From the NCBI RefSeq assembly GCF_001667315.1, contig NZ_LZHT01000115.1, positions 1 to 64,000 on the forward strand: 64,000 bases of DNA, read 5' to 3'. Of this stretch, positions 25,799-35,434 are shown one piece after another. The stretch's first letter is position 1, and every line of letters starts with the position of its first letter. Below the pieces are notes generated by a model that worked only from the letters and a program-made list of their open reading frames with translations, was not told where the DNA came from and searched no databases. Position numbers and translations under genes: made by a program. Origin of the DNA: Mycobacterium sp. 852002-10029_SCH5224772 (lineage in GTDB: Bacteria; Actinomycetota; Actinomycetes; Mycobacteriales; Mycobacteriaceae).

Positions 25799-26309
25799 TC
25801 CCCCGCAGGTACGCGGCCTGCCCGAGATGCTGGGCGCAGTCGTCGATGATGCTCACCAGACGCGCGCTCGCCGTCACCGGCGGATCCCAGTTGGTGTCCA
25901 CGACGCGGGCCAGCTCCTCGGCGGTCACCCCGGCGATGTAGTCGCACGTGAGCTGGTGCACGGCGTGGTAGTAGCCGGACAGCAGGTCCGCGGGCGCCCT
26001 CACCTTGGCCACGTCGTCGGGCGAATGCCCGTAACCCATGTCGTTGCGCGGCAGGTCCAATCCGAACCGGTCCACCCACCCGTCGCGCAACCACACCTGC
26101 TCGACCCGGGCCACGTCGGCCAACTGGATGTCCTGCACCCGCGCGCTGTGCCAGAGCAGCCAGGCGATGCTGTTGGCATTCGGGGCCGGGCGGTAGCCGG
26201 ACACCTCCTCGGTCAGTCCCTCGGTGATCTGGTCGACGTGCTCGATCAACCGAGTGAACGCGTCGCGCAGGAGGTCTCGGAGAACGGCGGCATCGTCGGT
26301 GCTGGCCAT
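25791..26309 (-). CDS. DinB/DUF664-like four-helix protein
   Basis: The 172-residue protein fits the DinB/YfiT/DUF664 superfamily. These are four-helix bundles that often bind a metal through three histidines and in actinobacteria include mycothiol-dependent enzymes. Candidate ligands are His in LLWHSARVQD (about residue 55), in YHAVHQLTCDYI (about 115) and in CAQHLGQAAYL (about 161). ATG 26309 is the first codon of a good frame. It is downstream of the VOC gene (10-bp gap) and overlaps the membrane protein gene. The enzymatic activity is not known. Confidence 0.8.
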   Translation of the reverse strand: MASTDDAAVLRDLLRDAFTRLIEHVDQITEGLTEEVSGYRPAPNANSIAWLLWHSARVQDIQLADVARVEQVWLRDGWVDRFGLDLPRNDMGYGHSPDDVAKVRAPADLLSGYYHAVHQLTCDYIAGVTAEELARVVDTNWDPPVTASARLVSIIDDCAQHLGQAAYLRGIA

Positions 26310-26319
26310 ACTCGCGACA

Positions 26320-26691
26320 CTACGGGAGCGCGCCGTGGAAGACAGCCTCGACGTTGTTGCCGTCCGGGTCGCGCACGAACGCGCCGAAATAGCCGGGGTG
26401 GTATTCGGGCCACAGGCGCGGCGCATGCAGCGGCTCGGCACCCAGCTCGACGGCCATCCGATAAAACTCGCGCACCGCCTCCTCGTCGGCGGCCTCGAAC
26501 GCCACGTGAACCTCGCGATTGGGTCCGGCCGGCGCGCCCGAGATCCAGAAGGTCGGCTTGCCCGCGCGCCCATACCCGATAGCGGGTCCCACATCCAGCT
26601 GCCGGGAAAAGCCCAGCGTCCCCAGCACCGCGTCGTAGAACCGCTGGGACTTCGCGTAGTCGGCGCAGTTGATGCCCACATGGTCGATCAC
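26320..26691 (-). CDS. VOC (glyoxalase/dioxygenase fold) family protein
   Basis: The 123-residue single-domain vicinal-oxygen-chelate protein has the two beta-alpha-beta-beta-beta repeats. The first starts IDHVGINCADYAKSQRFYDAVLG, with a metal-type His at residue 4. The second contains HVAFEAADEEAVREFY and ends FVRDPDGNNVEAVFH with the typical Glu ligand. GTG 26691 has AGGA about 9 nt upstream and gives a normal VOC start; a GTG at 26721 would add ten residues. It starts the minus-strand operon with the DinB-like and membrane genes. The substrate is unknown. Confidence 0.82.
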   Translation of the reverse strand: MIDHVGINCADYAKSQRFYDAVLGTLGFSRQLDVGPAIGYGRAGKPTFWISGAPAGPNREVHVAFEAADEEAVREFYRMAVELGAEPLHAPRLWPEYHPGYFGAFVRDPDGNNVEAVFHGALP

Positions 26692-26738
26692 GGAGAAGAT
26701 CCTGGCACGACCCGCCGGCACGGTCGTAGATTGTTTGG

Positions 26739-28481
26739 ATGACTTACGACCTCATCATCCGCAACGGCACCATCGTCGACGGGCTGGGGGGTGAGGCGTA
26801 CGTCGGTGACGTGGCGGTGGCCGACAACGTCATCAAGGCGGTCGGTGCCATCAACGGCGCCACCGCCGCGCGCGAGATCGACGCCACCGGGCTGCTGATC
26901 ACCCCCGGCTTCGTCGACCTGCACACCCACTACGACGGCCAGTCCATCTGGTCGGAGCGGCTGACCCCGTCGTCGGCGCACGGGGTGACGACGGTGGTGA
27001 TGGGCAACTGCGGGGTCGGCTTCGCGCCGTGCCGGCAGTCCGACCACGACGTCCTGGTCGACGTGATGGCCGGCGTCGAAGACATCCCCGGCGTCGTGAT
27101 GACCGACGGCCTGCCGTGGACATGGGAAACCTTCCCCGAATACATGGACGCGCTCGACGCCGGCAAACGTGACATCGATGTGGCCGCGTACCTTCCGCAT
27201 TCGCCGCTGCGCGTGTACGTGATGGGGCAGCGCGGCGCCGACCGCGAGCCGGCCACCGAGGACGACCTGGCCAAGATGAGGGCGCTGGCCAAAGAGGCGA
27301 TCGAGGCCGGTGCGCTGGGCTTCGCGTCGTCGCGGTTGACCATCCACAAAACCGAAAGCGGTTCGCCCATACCGAGTTACGATGCGGCCCGCGAAGAGAT
27401 CGAGGAGATCGCCAGGGGTGTCGTGGACGGCGGCGGGGGCCTGTTGCAGTTCGTTCCGGACATCCCAGCGGGTGGCTACCAGCCCGTGCTGCAGACGGTC
27501 TTCGATGTCGCCGAGGACGTCGGCCTGCCGCTCACCTTCACCCTGGTCGTCGGCAACGCGGGCGACCCGACGTGGCCGGACGCCATCACCATGATCGAGA
27601 AAGCGAACAGCAGGGCGGGCACGGCCGACGCGCAATTCACCGCGCAGCTGCTGCCCCGTCCCATCGGGTTGATCATCGGGCTGCAACTGTCGGCGAACCC
27701 ATTCGTGCTCTACCCCAGCTACCGCGAGATCGCACACCTGCCGCTGGCCGAGCGGGTCGCCGAGATGCGCAAGCCCGAGGTGCGCGCCCGCATCCTGGCC
27801 GACAAGCCCGGCGTCGGGCACCCGATTCTCTACGTGGCCCAGATGTGGGACTGGATCTACCCGCTGGGCGAGGACCCCGACTACGAGCCCGACCCGTCGA
27901 CCAGCATCGGGGCGCGCGCCCGCGCCAAGGGGGTGGAGCCGATGGAGGAGGCCTACGACCGGCTGCTCGACGACGAGGGCCGAGCCATGCTGTTGGTCGC
28001 CACCAGCAACCTGCAGGGCAACTCGCTGGACACCGTCGGGGAGCTGCTGCACCGCGACGACGTGGTGCTGGGCCTGGGCGACGGCGGCGCGCACTACGGC
28101 ATGATCTGCGACGCCAGCTACTCGACCTACTTCCTGACGCACTGGGCGCGGGACCGCGAGTCCGGACGGTTCACGGTGTCCGAGGCGGTTCGCGAGCTCA
28201 CGTCGGTGCCCGCCCGCATCGCCGGGCTGGGTGATCGCGGCCGCATCGCGGTTGGCTACAAGGCCGATCTCAACGTCATCGATCACGCCGCGTTGCGGCT
28301 GCACAAGCCGGTCATCAGCCACGACCTGCCTGCCGGCGGGCGGCGCCTGGATCAGACCGCGGACGGGTACGTCGCCACGATTGTGTCCGGAGAAATCATC
28401 GCTGAACGCGGCGTCCCCACGGCCGCCCGTCCGGGCAAGCTGGTGCGTGGCCGTCAGCCCAGTCCGGCGCCCTTGCGATAA
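26739..28481 (+). CDS. N-acyl-D-amino-acid deacylase-like amidohydrolase
   Basis: The 580-residue amidohydrolase-superfamily enzyme has the N-terminal YDLIIRNGTIVDGLGGEA, the metal-binding HTHYD (H62, H64), GNCGVGFAP with a conserved cysteine (C91), GDGGAHYGMICDAS with Asp/His near residue 450, and a C-terminal GRIAVGYKADLNVID. This layout is that of N-acyl-D-amino-acid deacylases (D-aminoacylases), which release D-amino acids or a related amide product. Similar actinobacterial proteins are often annotated only as amidohydrolases, so the substrate is open. It is divergent from the VOC operon (47-bp spacer between starts). Confidence 0.87.
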   Translation: MTYDLIIRNGTIVDGLGGEAYVGDVAVADNVIKAVGAINGATAAREIDATGLLITPGFVDLHTHYDGQSIWSERLTPSSAHGVTTVVMGNCGVGFAPCRQSDHDVLVDVMAGVEDIPGVVMTDGLPWTWETFPEYMDALDAGKRDIDVAAYLPHSPLRVYVMGQRGADREPATEDDLAKMRALAKEAIEAGALGFASSRLTIHKTESGSPIPSYDAAREEIEEIARGVVDGGGGLLQFVPDIPAGGYQPVLQTVFDVAEDVGLPLTFTLVVGNAGDPTWPDAITMIEKANSRAGTADAQFTAQLLPRPIGLIIGLQLSANPFVLYPSYREIAHLPLAERVAEMRKPEVRARILADKPGVGHPILYVAQMWDWIYPLGEDPDYEPDPSTSIGARARAKGVEPMEEAYDRLLDDEGRAMLLVATSNLQGNSLDTVGELLHRDDVVLGLGDGGAHYGMICDASYSTYFLTHWARDRESGRFTVSEAVRELTSVPARIAGLGDRGRIAVGYKADLNVIDHAALRLHKPVISHDLPAGGRRLDQTADGYVATIVSGEIIAERGVPTAARPGKLVRGRQPSPAPLR

Positions 28482-28520
28482 CGCCACCAAAAGTGGCATA
28501 TACCAGCTAAGTTGGGTCGC

Positions 28521-29165
28521 GTGACGAACCCGCATTTTGCGTGGTTGCCGCCGGAAGTCAACTCGGCACTAATTTTCTCCGGTCCTGGTCCCGGGCCGCT
28601 GCTTGCTGCCGCGGCGGCGTGGGACGGGCTGGCCGGGGAGCTGGCGTCGTCGGCATCGTCATTTTCTTCGGTGACCTCAGATCTTGCCAGCGGGTCATGG
28701 CAGGGTGCGTCGTCGGCCGCAATGGTGAGCGTGGCCAGCCAATATGTGAGTTGGCTCAGCGCGGCGGCGGCGCAGGCGGAAGAGGTGTCCCACCAGGCCT
28801 CGGCCATCGCGACCGCGTTCGAGGTGGCGCTCGCGGCGACGGTGCAGCCCGCGGTGGTGGCGGCCAACCGGGCCCTGGTGTCGGCGTTGGCGGCCAACAA
28901 TCATCTGGGCCAGAACACCCCGGCGATCGCCGACATCGAGGCGGCCTACGACCAGATGTGGGCCTCGGACGTGGCGGCGATGTTCGGGTATCACGCCGAC
29001 GCGTCGGCGGCCGTGGCCAAATTGCCGCCCTGGAATCAGGTGCTGCAAAACCTCGGATTTCCCAACGCCAGCACCGCCGTCACCCGCCCGGCCAGCTCCA
29101 GTGCCGTCGCCCGCGGTTACACGTCGCGCATCGCGGGGTTCCTCACGCCCCCGGCGCCGCAGTAG
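28521..29165 (+). CDS. Short PPE family protein
   Basis: The 214-residue protein begins with a PPE domain (FAWLPPEVNSALIFSGPG with the Pro-Pro-Glu at residues 10-12). The helical hairpin carries the WxG-type motif SGSWQGASS near residue 55 and extends to about 170. A short tail (TPPAPQ) follows instead of the long repeats of typical PPE proteins. PPE proteins are secreted by ESX systems as dimers with PE proteins, but no PE gene lies next to it. GTG 28521 is used; TATACC upstream could be the -10. It is alone in its orientation block, 40 bp before the PPOX-like gene. Confidence 0.85.
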   Translation: MTNPHFAWLPPEVNSALIFSGPGPGPLLAAAAAWDGLAGELASSASSFSSVTSDLASGSWQGASSAAMVSVASQYVSWLSAAAAQAEEVSHQASAIATAFEVALAATVQPAVVAANRALVSALAANNHLGQNTPAIADIEAAYDQMWASDVAAMFGYHADASAAVAKLPPWNQVLQNLGFPNASTAVTRPASSSAVARGYTSRIAGFLTPPAPQ

Positions 29166-29204
29166 CGCGGGACCACGTCGGGTTCGCGCCTATCCTGGGA
29201 CATC

Positions 29205-29597
29205 ATGCGCAGCAAGAAGAAGGTCGATTTCACGGCGCTGGCCGACGCGCTTGTCGATTACCCGTACGCGTACCTGATCACGGTCGACGACGAATTCCGT
29301 TCGCACACCGTGACGGTCGAACCCGAACTGCGGGGGGAGACTCTCGACGTCGGCCTCATCGGCGGCCGCACGCAGCAGAACCTGGCCCGGCGCCGCGACG
29401 TCACCCTGCTGTGGCCCCCGACCGAGCCCGGCGGTTACTCGCTGATTGTCGACGGGCAGGCCGAGGTGTCTGACGCCGGCGACGCCGTCCGGCTCGCCGT
29501 GGTGCCCACCCGCGCGTTGCTGCACCGCGACGCCGACTCCCCCGATGCGGCCAAGGGGTGCCTGCACGACTGCGTGGTGTTCTCGCTTCCGGCCTAG
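29205..29597 (+). CDS. Pyridoxamine 5'-phosphate oxidase-like (FMN/F420 split-barrel) protein
   Basis: The 130-residue protein has the small beta-barrel pattern of the PPOX/FDOR superfamily: YAYLITVDDEFRSHTVTVEP, then DVGLIGGRTQQNLARRRDVTLLWPP and GGYSLIVDGQAEV. Such proteins bind FMN, F420 or heme and act in redox or cofactor-binding roles; this one cannot be assigned to a subgroup. ATG 29205 is used. The stop is part of a large imperfect hairpin (29597-29641). Confidence 0.75.
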   Translation: MRSKKKVDFTALADALVDYPYAYLITVDDEFRSHTVTVEPELRGETLDVGLIGGRTQQNLARRRDVTLLWPPTEPGGYSLIVDGQAEVSDAGDAVRLAVVPTRALLHRDADSPDAAKGCLHDCVVFSLPA

Positions 29598-29641
29598 CGG
29601 CGATCGCAAGCGCAGCGAAGCCGGGCGCTGCGGGTCGCCGC
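29597..29641. repeat. Two-part inverted repeat after the PPOX-like gene
   Basis: GCGGCGA (29597-29603) pairs with TCGCCGC (29635-29641), and inside it CGCAGCG (29611-29617) pairs with CGCTGCG (29626-29632). The structure starts at the stop codon. It resembles dispersed GC-rich mycobacterial intergenic repeats and may act as a terminator or mRNA-end structure. Confidence 0.5.
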
Positions 29642-29670
29642 CATCGGGCCGACGCCGTACAGTCTCATCC

Positions 29671-30234
29671 GTGAGCCGCGTCGCACCACTCGCTCCGCCG
29701 TGGAGTGAAGAAGATGCCGCCGGGATCAACAGCTGGGGTCATCCGGACCGCACCTATGAGCCGCTGCTTTTGGTGCGTTGCCTGCAGCGCCATCCGGCGC
29801 TGGCCTCCCGGCTGCGTAAGCTCGGTGAATCCCTTTACACCGCAGCGCTTTTGCCGCCCCGGACGCGGACGATCGCCATCCTTCGCATTTGCGCGCTTGT
29901 CGGCTGCGCCTACGAGTGGGGCGGGCAGGCCGCCTTCTGGGGTCCGATCGCCGTTGTCAGCGACGACGAGTGCGACGCGCTGGTTCTGGGCGGCCCCGAC
30001 GACCCGCGGTGGGGCGCCGACGAGCGGGCGCTGATTGCGGCGGTGGACGAGTGCGAGCGCACCGGCTCGTGGTCGGCGGCGACGTGGGAAGCGTTGGGCG
30101 GCTTCCTTGATGACGAGCAGCGGATCGAATTGCTCACGGCCGTCGGCTGGTACCGCACGATCTGCACGTTGTGCAACGCGCTCGCGCTTCCGGTGGAGGG
30201 CTGGATGCGGCCCTGGCCCGGGTCAGCGCGCTGA
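29671..30234 (+). CDS. Carboxymuconolactone decarboxylase family protein
   Basis: The 187-residue helical protein is similar in layout to the one at 5330. LPPRTRTIAILRICALVGCAYEWGGQ near residues 55-80 is the CMD core helix pair, with a single cysteine and Glu but without the AhpD CxxC or the following histidine. This argues against peroxidase chemistry. GTG 29671 is used. It overlaps the convergent SDR gene by 12 bp. The function is unknown. Confidence 0.75.
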   Translation: MSRVAPLAPPWSEEDAAGINSWGHPDRTYEPLLLVRCLQRHPALASRLRKLGESLYTAALLPPRTRTIAILRICALVGCAYEWGGQAAFWGPIAVVSDDECDALVLGGPDDPRWGADERALIAAVDECERTGSWSAATWEALGGFLDDEQRIELLTAVGWYRTICTLCNALALPVEGWMRPWPGSAR

Positions 30235-31047
30235 CCGATCCCTGCGCAGGCTCGGATGCTGGTTCTTCAACAGCGGCAGCAGCACCCGTCGCGGCATGAA
30301 CTGCAACAAGCGGGTGCTGATCTGGCTGGGCAGCCCAGGGATCACGGTTCCGCGGTCGTGCTCCAGCGCCTCGACCCCGGCGCGCGCCACCTCGCGCGAC
30401 GGCTTCCACATGAATTTCGGGAACGCGTCGGCGAAGTCACGCTCGTCCATGCCGGCGCTCTTCACGAACTCGGTGCGCACCGGGCCCGGGCACAGCACCG
30501 CGACGGTGACGCCGGTGCCGGCGAGTTCACCGCGCAGCCCTTGGGTGTAGTTGTTGACGAACGCCTTAGTGGCCGCGTAGCCGGCCTGCCCGGGGAAGGG
30601 TTGGTAGCCCGCCGTCGATCCGACGTTGAGGATCGCGCCGCGACCGCGCGGCACCATCTGCTGAACCGCCCGGGTGCTCAGATCGATGACGGCCTCGACA
30701 TTGACCCGCACCTGCGCGATCTCGTCGGCGACGGGAATCTTCGTCACCGACCCCATGGTGCCGACGCCGGCGTTGTTGACCAGGATGTCGGTCGTCAGCC
30801 CGCGGCGCTCGACCTCATCGAGCAGGCCCGCGCGGGCGGCGGAATCCGCGACGTCGCAGGCGATCACCTCGACGCGCACCCTTCCGGCGAGTTCGTCGGC
30901 CAGATCGCGCAGCCGGTCTTCGCGGCGCGCGACGAGGGTCACGCCGTGGCCGCGATCGGCCAGTTCGCGCGCGATGTCGGCGCCGATGCCCGACGATGCG
31001 CCGGTCACGACGGCGGTACTGGTGGGTGAGGGAGTCGGAAGTGCCAC
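30223..31047 (-). CDS. Short-chain dehydrogenase/reductase (classical SDR)
   Basis: The 274-residue SDR has the cofactor motif TGASSGIG (about residues 15-22), Asp in ACDVAD, the structural NNAG (about 90-93), the catalytic Ser in NVGSTAGY and YAATK (Tyr and Lys). An arginine after the first strand (ARREDRL) suggests NADPH. The C-terminal tail is basic and leucine-rich (RLLQFMPRRVLLPLLKNQ), perhaps membrane-associated as in lipid-active SDRs. GTG 31047 begins the frame. A strong hairpin lies 80-127 bp upstream. The substrate is unknown. Confidence 0.85.
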   Translation of the reverse strand: MALPTPSPTSTAVVTGASSGIGADIARELADRGHGVTLVARREDRLRDLADELAGRVRVEVIACDVADSAARAGLLDEVERRGLTTDILVNNAGVGTMGSVTKIPVADEIAQVRVNVEAVIDLSTRAVQQMVPRGRGAILNVGSTAGYQPFPGQAGYAATKAFVNNYTQGLRGELAGTGVTVAVLCPGPVRTEFVKSAGMDERDFADAFPKFMWKPSREVARAGVEALEHDRGTVIPGLPSQISTRLLQFMPRRVLLPLLKNQHPSLRRDRSAR

Positions 31048-31126
31048 GCTCCGAACCTACTCGGCCGGCCAACATCGCAACCGTTCACACCAGCCAATCG
31101 GATCACCAGCCCGACCGATCAGGGAA

Positions 31127-31174
31127 TTGCCCACCTTTCAGCGACAATTCGAGCCGTCGCTGAGAGGCGGGCAA
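31127..31174. promoter_or_regulatory. Long inverted repeat upstream of the SDR gene
   Basis: The arms TTGCCCACCTTTCAGCGAC (31127-31145) and GTCGCTGAGAGGCGGGCAA (31156-31174) match at 17 of 19 positions around a 10-nt loop. It lies between the groEL2 terminator and the SDR start, both minus strand. It could be an operator, a leader hairpin or a second terminator. Confidence 0.55.
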
Positions 31175-31236
31175 AAGCACCATTGGTTTTCCCAACGTCG
31201 GGTGGGGCCGGCGGGACACCGCGGGTTCGGCGCACA

Positions 31237-31273
31237 CGAAAAAACCCGGCCCCCAAAGGGACCGGGCTTTTCG
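31237..31273 (-). terminator. Rho-independent terminator of groEL2
   Basis: Read on the minus strand: AAAAGCCCGGTCCC, loop TTTG, GGGGCCGGG, then six T. It begins about 12 bp after the groEL2 stop. This is a canonical stem with a T-tract, rare in mycobacteria, and suited to a very highly expressed gene. Confidence 0.9.
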
Positions 31274-31284
31274 TCATGCGGGAC

Positions 31285-32910
<1,626 letters not shown>

Positions 32911-33047
32911 TGCGAAGTGATTCCTCCGAAATATGGGGTGACACACGGGGCGACCGTTGTCGGTCGTCCCATTGGACGCTGTGGCCGGGTGCAGTGCCCG
33001 CGACGGACGACCGCAGCTGTCTTGGGGCTAGGTCTCACCGTCCCGAC

Positions 33048-33074
33048 CTAGCACTCGCTGGTCGCGAGTGCCAA
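33048..33074. promoter_or_regulatory. CIRCE operator 1 (HrcA) upstream of groEL2
   Basis: CTAGCACTC, a 9-nt spacer, then GAGTGCCAA: 8 of 9 arm positions fit the CIRCE consensus TTAGCACTC-N9-GAGTGCTAA on each side. It is nearer to groEL2 than the second CIRCE. Confidence 0.9.
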
Positions 33075-33081
33075 GTCATTC

Positions 33082-33108
33082 TTAGCACTCGCCTATGCCG
33101 AGTGCAAG
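33082..33108. promoter_or_regulatory. CIRCE operator 2 (HrcA) upstream of groEL2
   Basis: TTAGCACTC, a 9-nt spacer, then GAGTGCAAG: the left arm is perfect. Only 7 bp separate it from operator 1, so two HrcA dimers could bind side by side. It also lies 26 bp from the stop of the M24 peptidase gene. Confidence 0.92.
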
Positions 33109-33133
33109 AAGAAGGCCCCACGAAGCGGCCCGT

Positions 33134-33832
33134 TCAGGGCAGGTCGAGCAGCTGTTCGTAGAAGCCGCCGAAGCCGCGCGCGCGGTCGACGAGATGGATC
33201 TCGAGAATCCAATGGCAGGTGCGCCCGCGCGGGTCGGTGCGGCGCATCGGCTTGTCCGAGCCGGGCATGATGTACCACTCGACGCCGGGGCCGGCGATCT
33301 TCTTGTGCGGGAACTCCCCCACCAGATGGCCCGCGATGCGGCTGCCCCACTCGAAGCCCTCGGCTCGGGTCACCCCGACGACGAAGTCGAACAGCGCGGC
33401 GCCGGTGACGTCGGGATGGCGTTCGAAGTAGTCGCGCCCGGCCTGCCACACTCGCGGCAGCGCATCGCGGACGGCCTTCTTGTGCGGGTCGTCGCCGAGC
33501 AGGAACGTCCGGCCGAAATCTGCCTCCCACTCCTCGAAGATGGGGCCCAGGTCGAGGAAGACGATGTCGTCGTCGACGATCGTCCGGTCGGGCGGGCGCT
33601 CGTGGAACGGCTGCAGCGTGTTCTCCCCGGCGCGCACGATCCGCCGGTGCCAGTGCCGTGTCACCCCGAACATCTCGCCGGCGAGCTCATGGATCTCGTC
33701 GGAGAGCTTCTTCTCCCCGATCCCGGGGCGAATCATGGCCCGCCGCTCGATTTCGTCGAACAGTTGCGCCGCCTTGTGTTCGGCGTCCAGCAGCCGTTGC
33801 ACCCGAACGTCTTCGGCGGTCGATTGCTCCAT
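33134..33832 (-). CDS. M24 family metallopeptidase (Xaa-Pro aminopeptidase-like)
   Basis: This 232-residue, single-domain pita-bread-fold protein has candidate metal ligands Asp in VFLDLGP and DFGRTF, His in AGHLVGEFPH and Glu in HWILEIHLVD. The N-terminal domain of full aminopeptidases P is missing, and at 232 residues it is shorter than methionine aminopeptidase. It may cleave small peptides or act as a non-peptidase relative such as a creatinase-like enzyme. ATG 33832 is used. It lies upstream of groEL2 on the same strand but is separated by the CIRCE promoter. Confidence 0.82.
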   Translation of the reverse strand: MEQSTAEDVRVQRLLDAEHKAAQLFDEIERRAMIRPGIGEKKLSDEIHELAGEMFGVTRHWHRRIVRAGENTLQPFHERPPDRTIVDDDIVFLDLGPIFEEWEADFGRTFLLGDDPHKKAVRDALPRVWQAGRDYFERHPDVTGAALFDFVVGVTRAEGFEWGSRIAGHLVGEFPHKKIAGPGVEWYIMPGSDKPMRRTDPRGRTCHWILEIHLVDRARGFGGFYEQLLDLP

Positions 33833-33861
33833 TACCGCGATGCTATGCGCACACTGGAACC

Positions 33862-34353
33862 ATGTCCCTCGTCGTGCCGCCCTACCCGCCGGCCCGCTAC
33901 ACCAAGGACGAGCCGGAGATCAGCGCCTGGCTCAAGCGGGCCGATCAGCCCCCCGACTACGAGACCTCCGGGGTCGAGTACCACTACCTGGCGAACCAGC
34001 GGGACACAGACGGCGATTACGGGCTGTACCGGGTCGACATCTCCCCGGCCGGCGGCGGGCCCCCGGCCCACTTCCACCGGGCCATGTCGGAGGCGTTCTT
34101 CGTGCTCTCCGGGACGATGAAGCTCTACGACGGCACCGAATGGGCGGACGGCCACCAGGGCGACTTCCTCTACGTCCCGCCCGGGGGCGTCCACGGTTTC
34201 CGCAACGAGGCCGACGAGCCGGCGTCGATCCTGATGCTGTTCGCCCCGGGCGCTCCCCGCGAGGCCTACTTTGAAGGATTCGCGGCGCTGGCCGACATGA
34301 CCGACGAGGAACGCCGGGAGTGGTTCGTCCGCCACGACAACTACTGGGTCTGA
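33862..34353 (+). CDS. Cupin-domain protein
   Basis: The 163-residue single cupin has motif 1 near residues 70-90 (PPAHFHRAMSEAFFVLSGTMKLYDG, with two His and Glu as metal ligands) and motif 2 (GDFLYVPPGGVHGFRN, with the third His). The fold binds Fe, Mn or Zn and serves in dioxygenases, isomerases or binding proteins, so the role is open. ATG 33862 is used. It is divergent from the M24 peptidase (29 bp between starts). Confidence 0.85.
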   Translation: MSLVVPPYPPARYTKDEPEISAWLKRADQPPDYETSGVEYHYLANQRDTDGDYGLYRVDISPAGGGPPAHFHRAMSEAFFVLSGTMKLYDGTEWADGHQGDFLYVPPGGVHGFRNEADEPASILMLFAPGAPREAYFEGFAALADMTDEERREWFVRHDNYWV

Positions 34354-34473
34354 CCGGTCAGGTCGCCGCGCGCCCGCTTCGCGACACCGCAGCGGTAAGG
34401 GCGGGGTCGACACCGCGGTTGCCGCGCATCGCCCGCCCGGCAGCATCCGATCCGGGTGAGTATCTTTTGGGCC

Positions 34474-35424
34474 ATGGCTTCCAACCACGAAGAGAACCGC
34501 AGCTGGTCGGAGGGCGACGTCCCGGATCAAAGCGGCCGCGTCGTCGTCATCACCGGCGCCAACACCGGCATCGGGTATGAGGCGGCCGCCGTGCTGGCCC
34601 ACCGCGGCGCCCACGTCGTGCTCGCGGTTCGCAACCTCGACAAGGGCAATGCGGCGCTGTCGCGCATCGTCGCGGCCGGGGGCCAAGGGGCCCGAGAAGT
34701 AGACGTCACGCTGCAGCAGCTGGATCTGACTTCGCTGGACGCGGTGCGGTCGGCCGCCGACGCGCTGCGTGCGGCCTACCCGCGCATCGACCTGCTGATC
34801 AACAACGCCGGGGTGATGTGGACGCCCAAGGAGGTCACCGCGGACGGCTTCGAATTGCAGTTCGGCACCAACCATCTGGGCCACTTCGCGCTGACCGGGT
34901 TGCTGCTCGACCACCTGCTCCCCGTGCGGGATTCGCGGGTGGTGACCATCAGCAGCGTCGGCCACCGGCTGCGGGCCGCGATCCACTTCGACGACCTGCA
35001 GTGGGAACGGCGGTACGACAGGATCGCGGCCTACGGGCAATCCAAACTGGCCAACCTGCTGTTCACCTACGAGCTGCAGCGCCGGCTGGCAGCCACGCCC
35101 GACGCGAAGACCATCGCCGTCGCCGCGCACCCCGGCGGCTCCAACACCGAGCTGACCCGCAACCTGCCGGCGATCTTCAGGCCCGCCGCCGCGGCGCTGG
35201 GGCCGGTGCTGTTCCAGAGCGCGGCCATGGGCGCACTCCCGACGCTGCGGGCCGCCACCGATCCGGACGTGCAGGGCGGGCAGTACTTCGGCCCGGACGG
35301 CTTCCTCGAGCAGCGGGGCCACCCGAAGCTCGTCAAGTCCAGCGCCCAGTCCCACAGCGCGGAACTGCAACGCCGGTTGTGGGCCGTCTCCGAAGAGCTC
35401 ACCGACGTCAAGTTCCCGATCTGA
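34474..35424 (+). CDS. Retinol-dehydrogenase-like SDR (Rv0439c homologue)
   Basis: The 316-residue SDR has TGANTGIG (about residues 26-33), NNAG (about 105-108), a catalytic Ser in ISSVGHRLR and YGQSK as the Tyr/Lys pair. The extended substrate region with HPGGSNTEL is typical of the retinol dehydrogenase/oxidoreductase subgroup. It equals M. tuberculosis Rv0439c in position (next to moeA2) and size. ATG 34474 (MASNHEEN) is chosen over an ATG six codons upstream. The substrate is unknown. Confidence 0.88.
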   Translation: MASNHEENRSWSEGDVPDQSGRVVVITGANTGIGYEAAAVLAHRGAHVVLAVRNLDKGNAALSRIVAAGGQGAREVDVTLQQLDLTSLDAVRSAADALRAAYPRIDLLINNAGVMWTPKEVTADGFELQFGTNHLGHFALTGLLLDHLLPVRDSRVVTISSVGHRLRAAIHFDDLQWERRYDRIAAYGQSKLANLLFTYELQRRLAATPDAKTIAVAAHPGGSNTELTRNLPAIFRPAAAALGPVLFQSAAMGALPTLRAATDPDVQGGQYFGPDGFLEQRGHPKLVKSSAQSHSAELQRRLWAVSEELTDVKFPI

Positions 35425-35434
35425 CGCGCGGATA

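Noticed and set aside
34350..34361. CTGACCGGTCAG palindrome at the end of the cupin gene
   Set aside because: It includes the stop codon, is only 12 bp and has no neighbouring promoter feature, so chance is likely.
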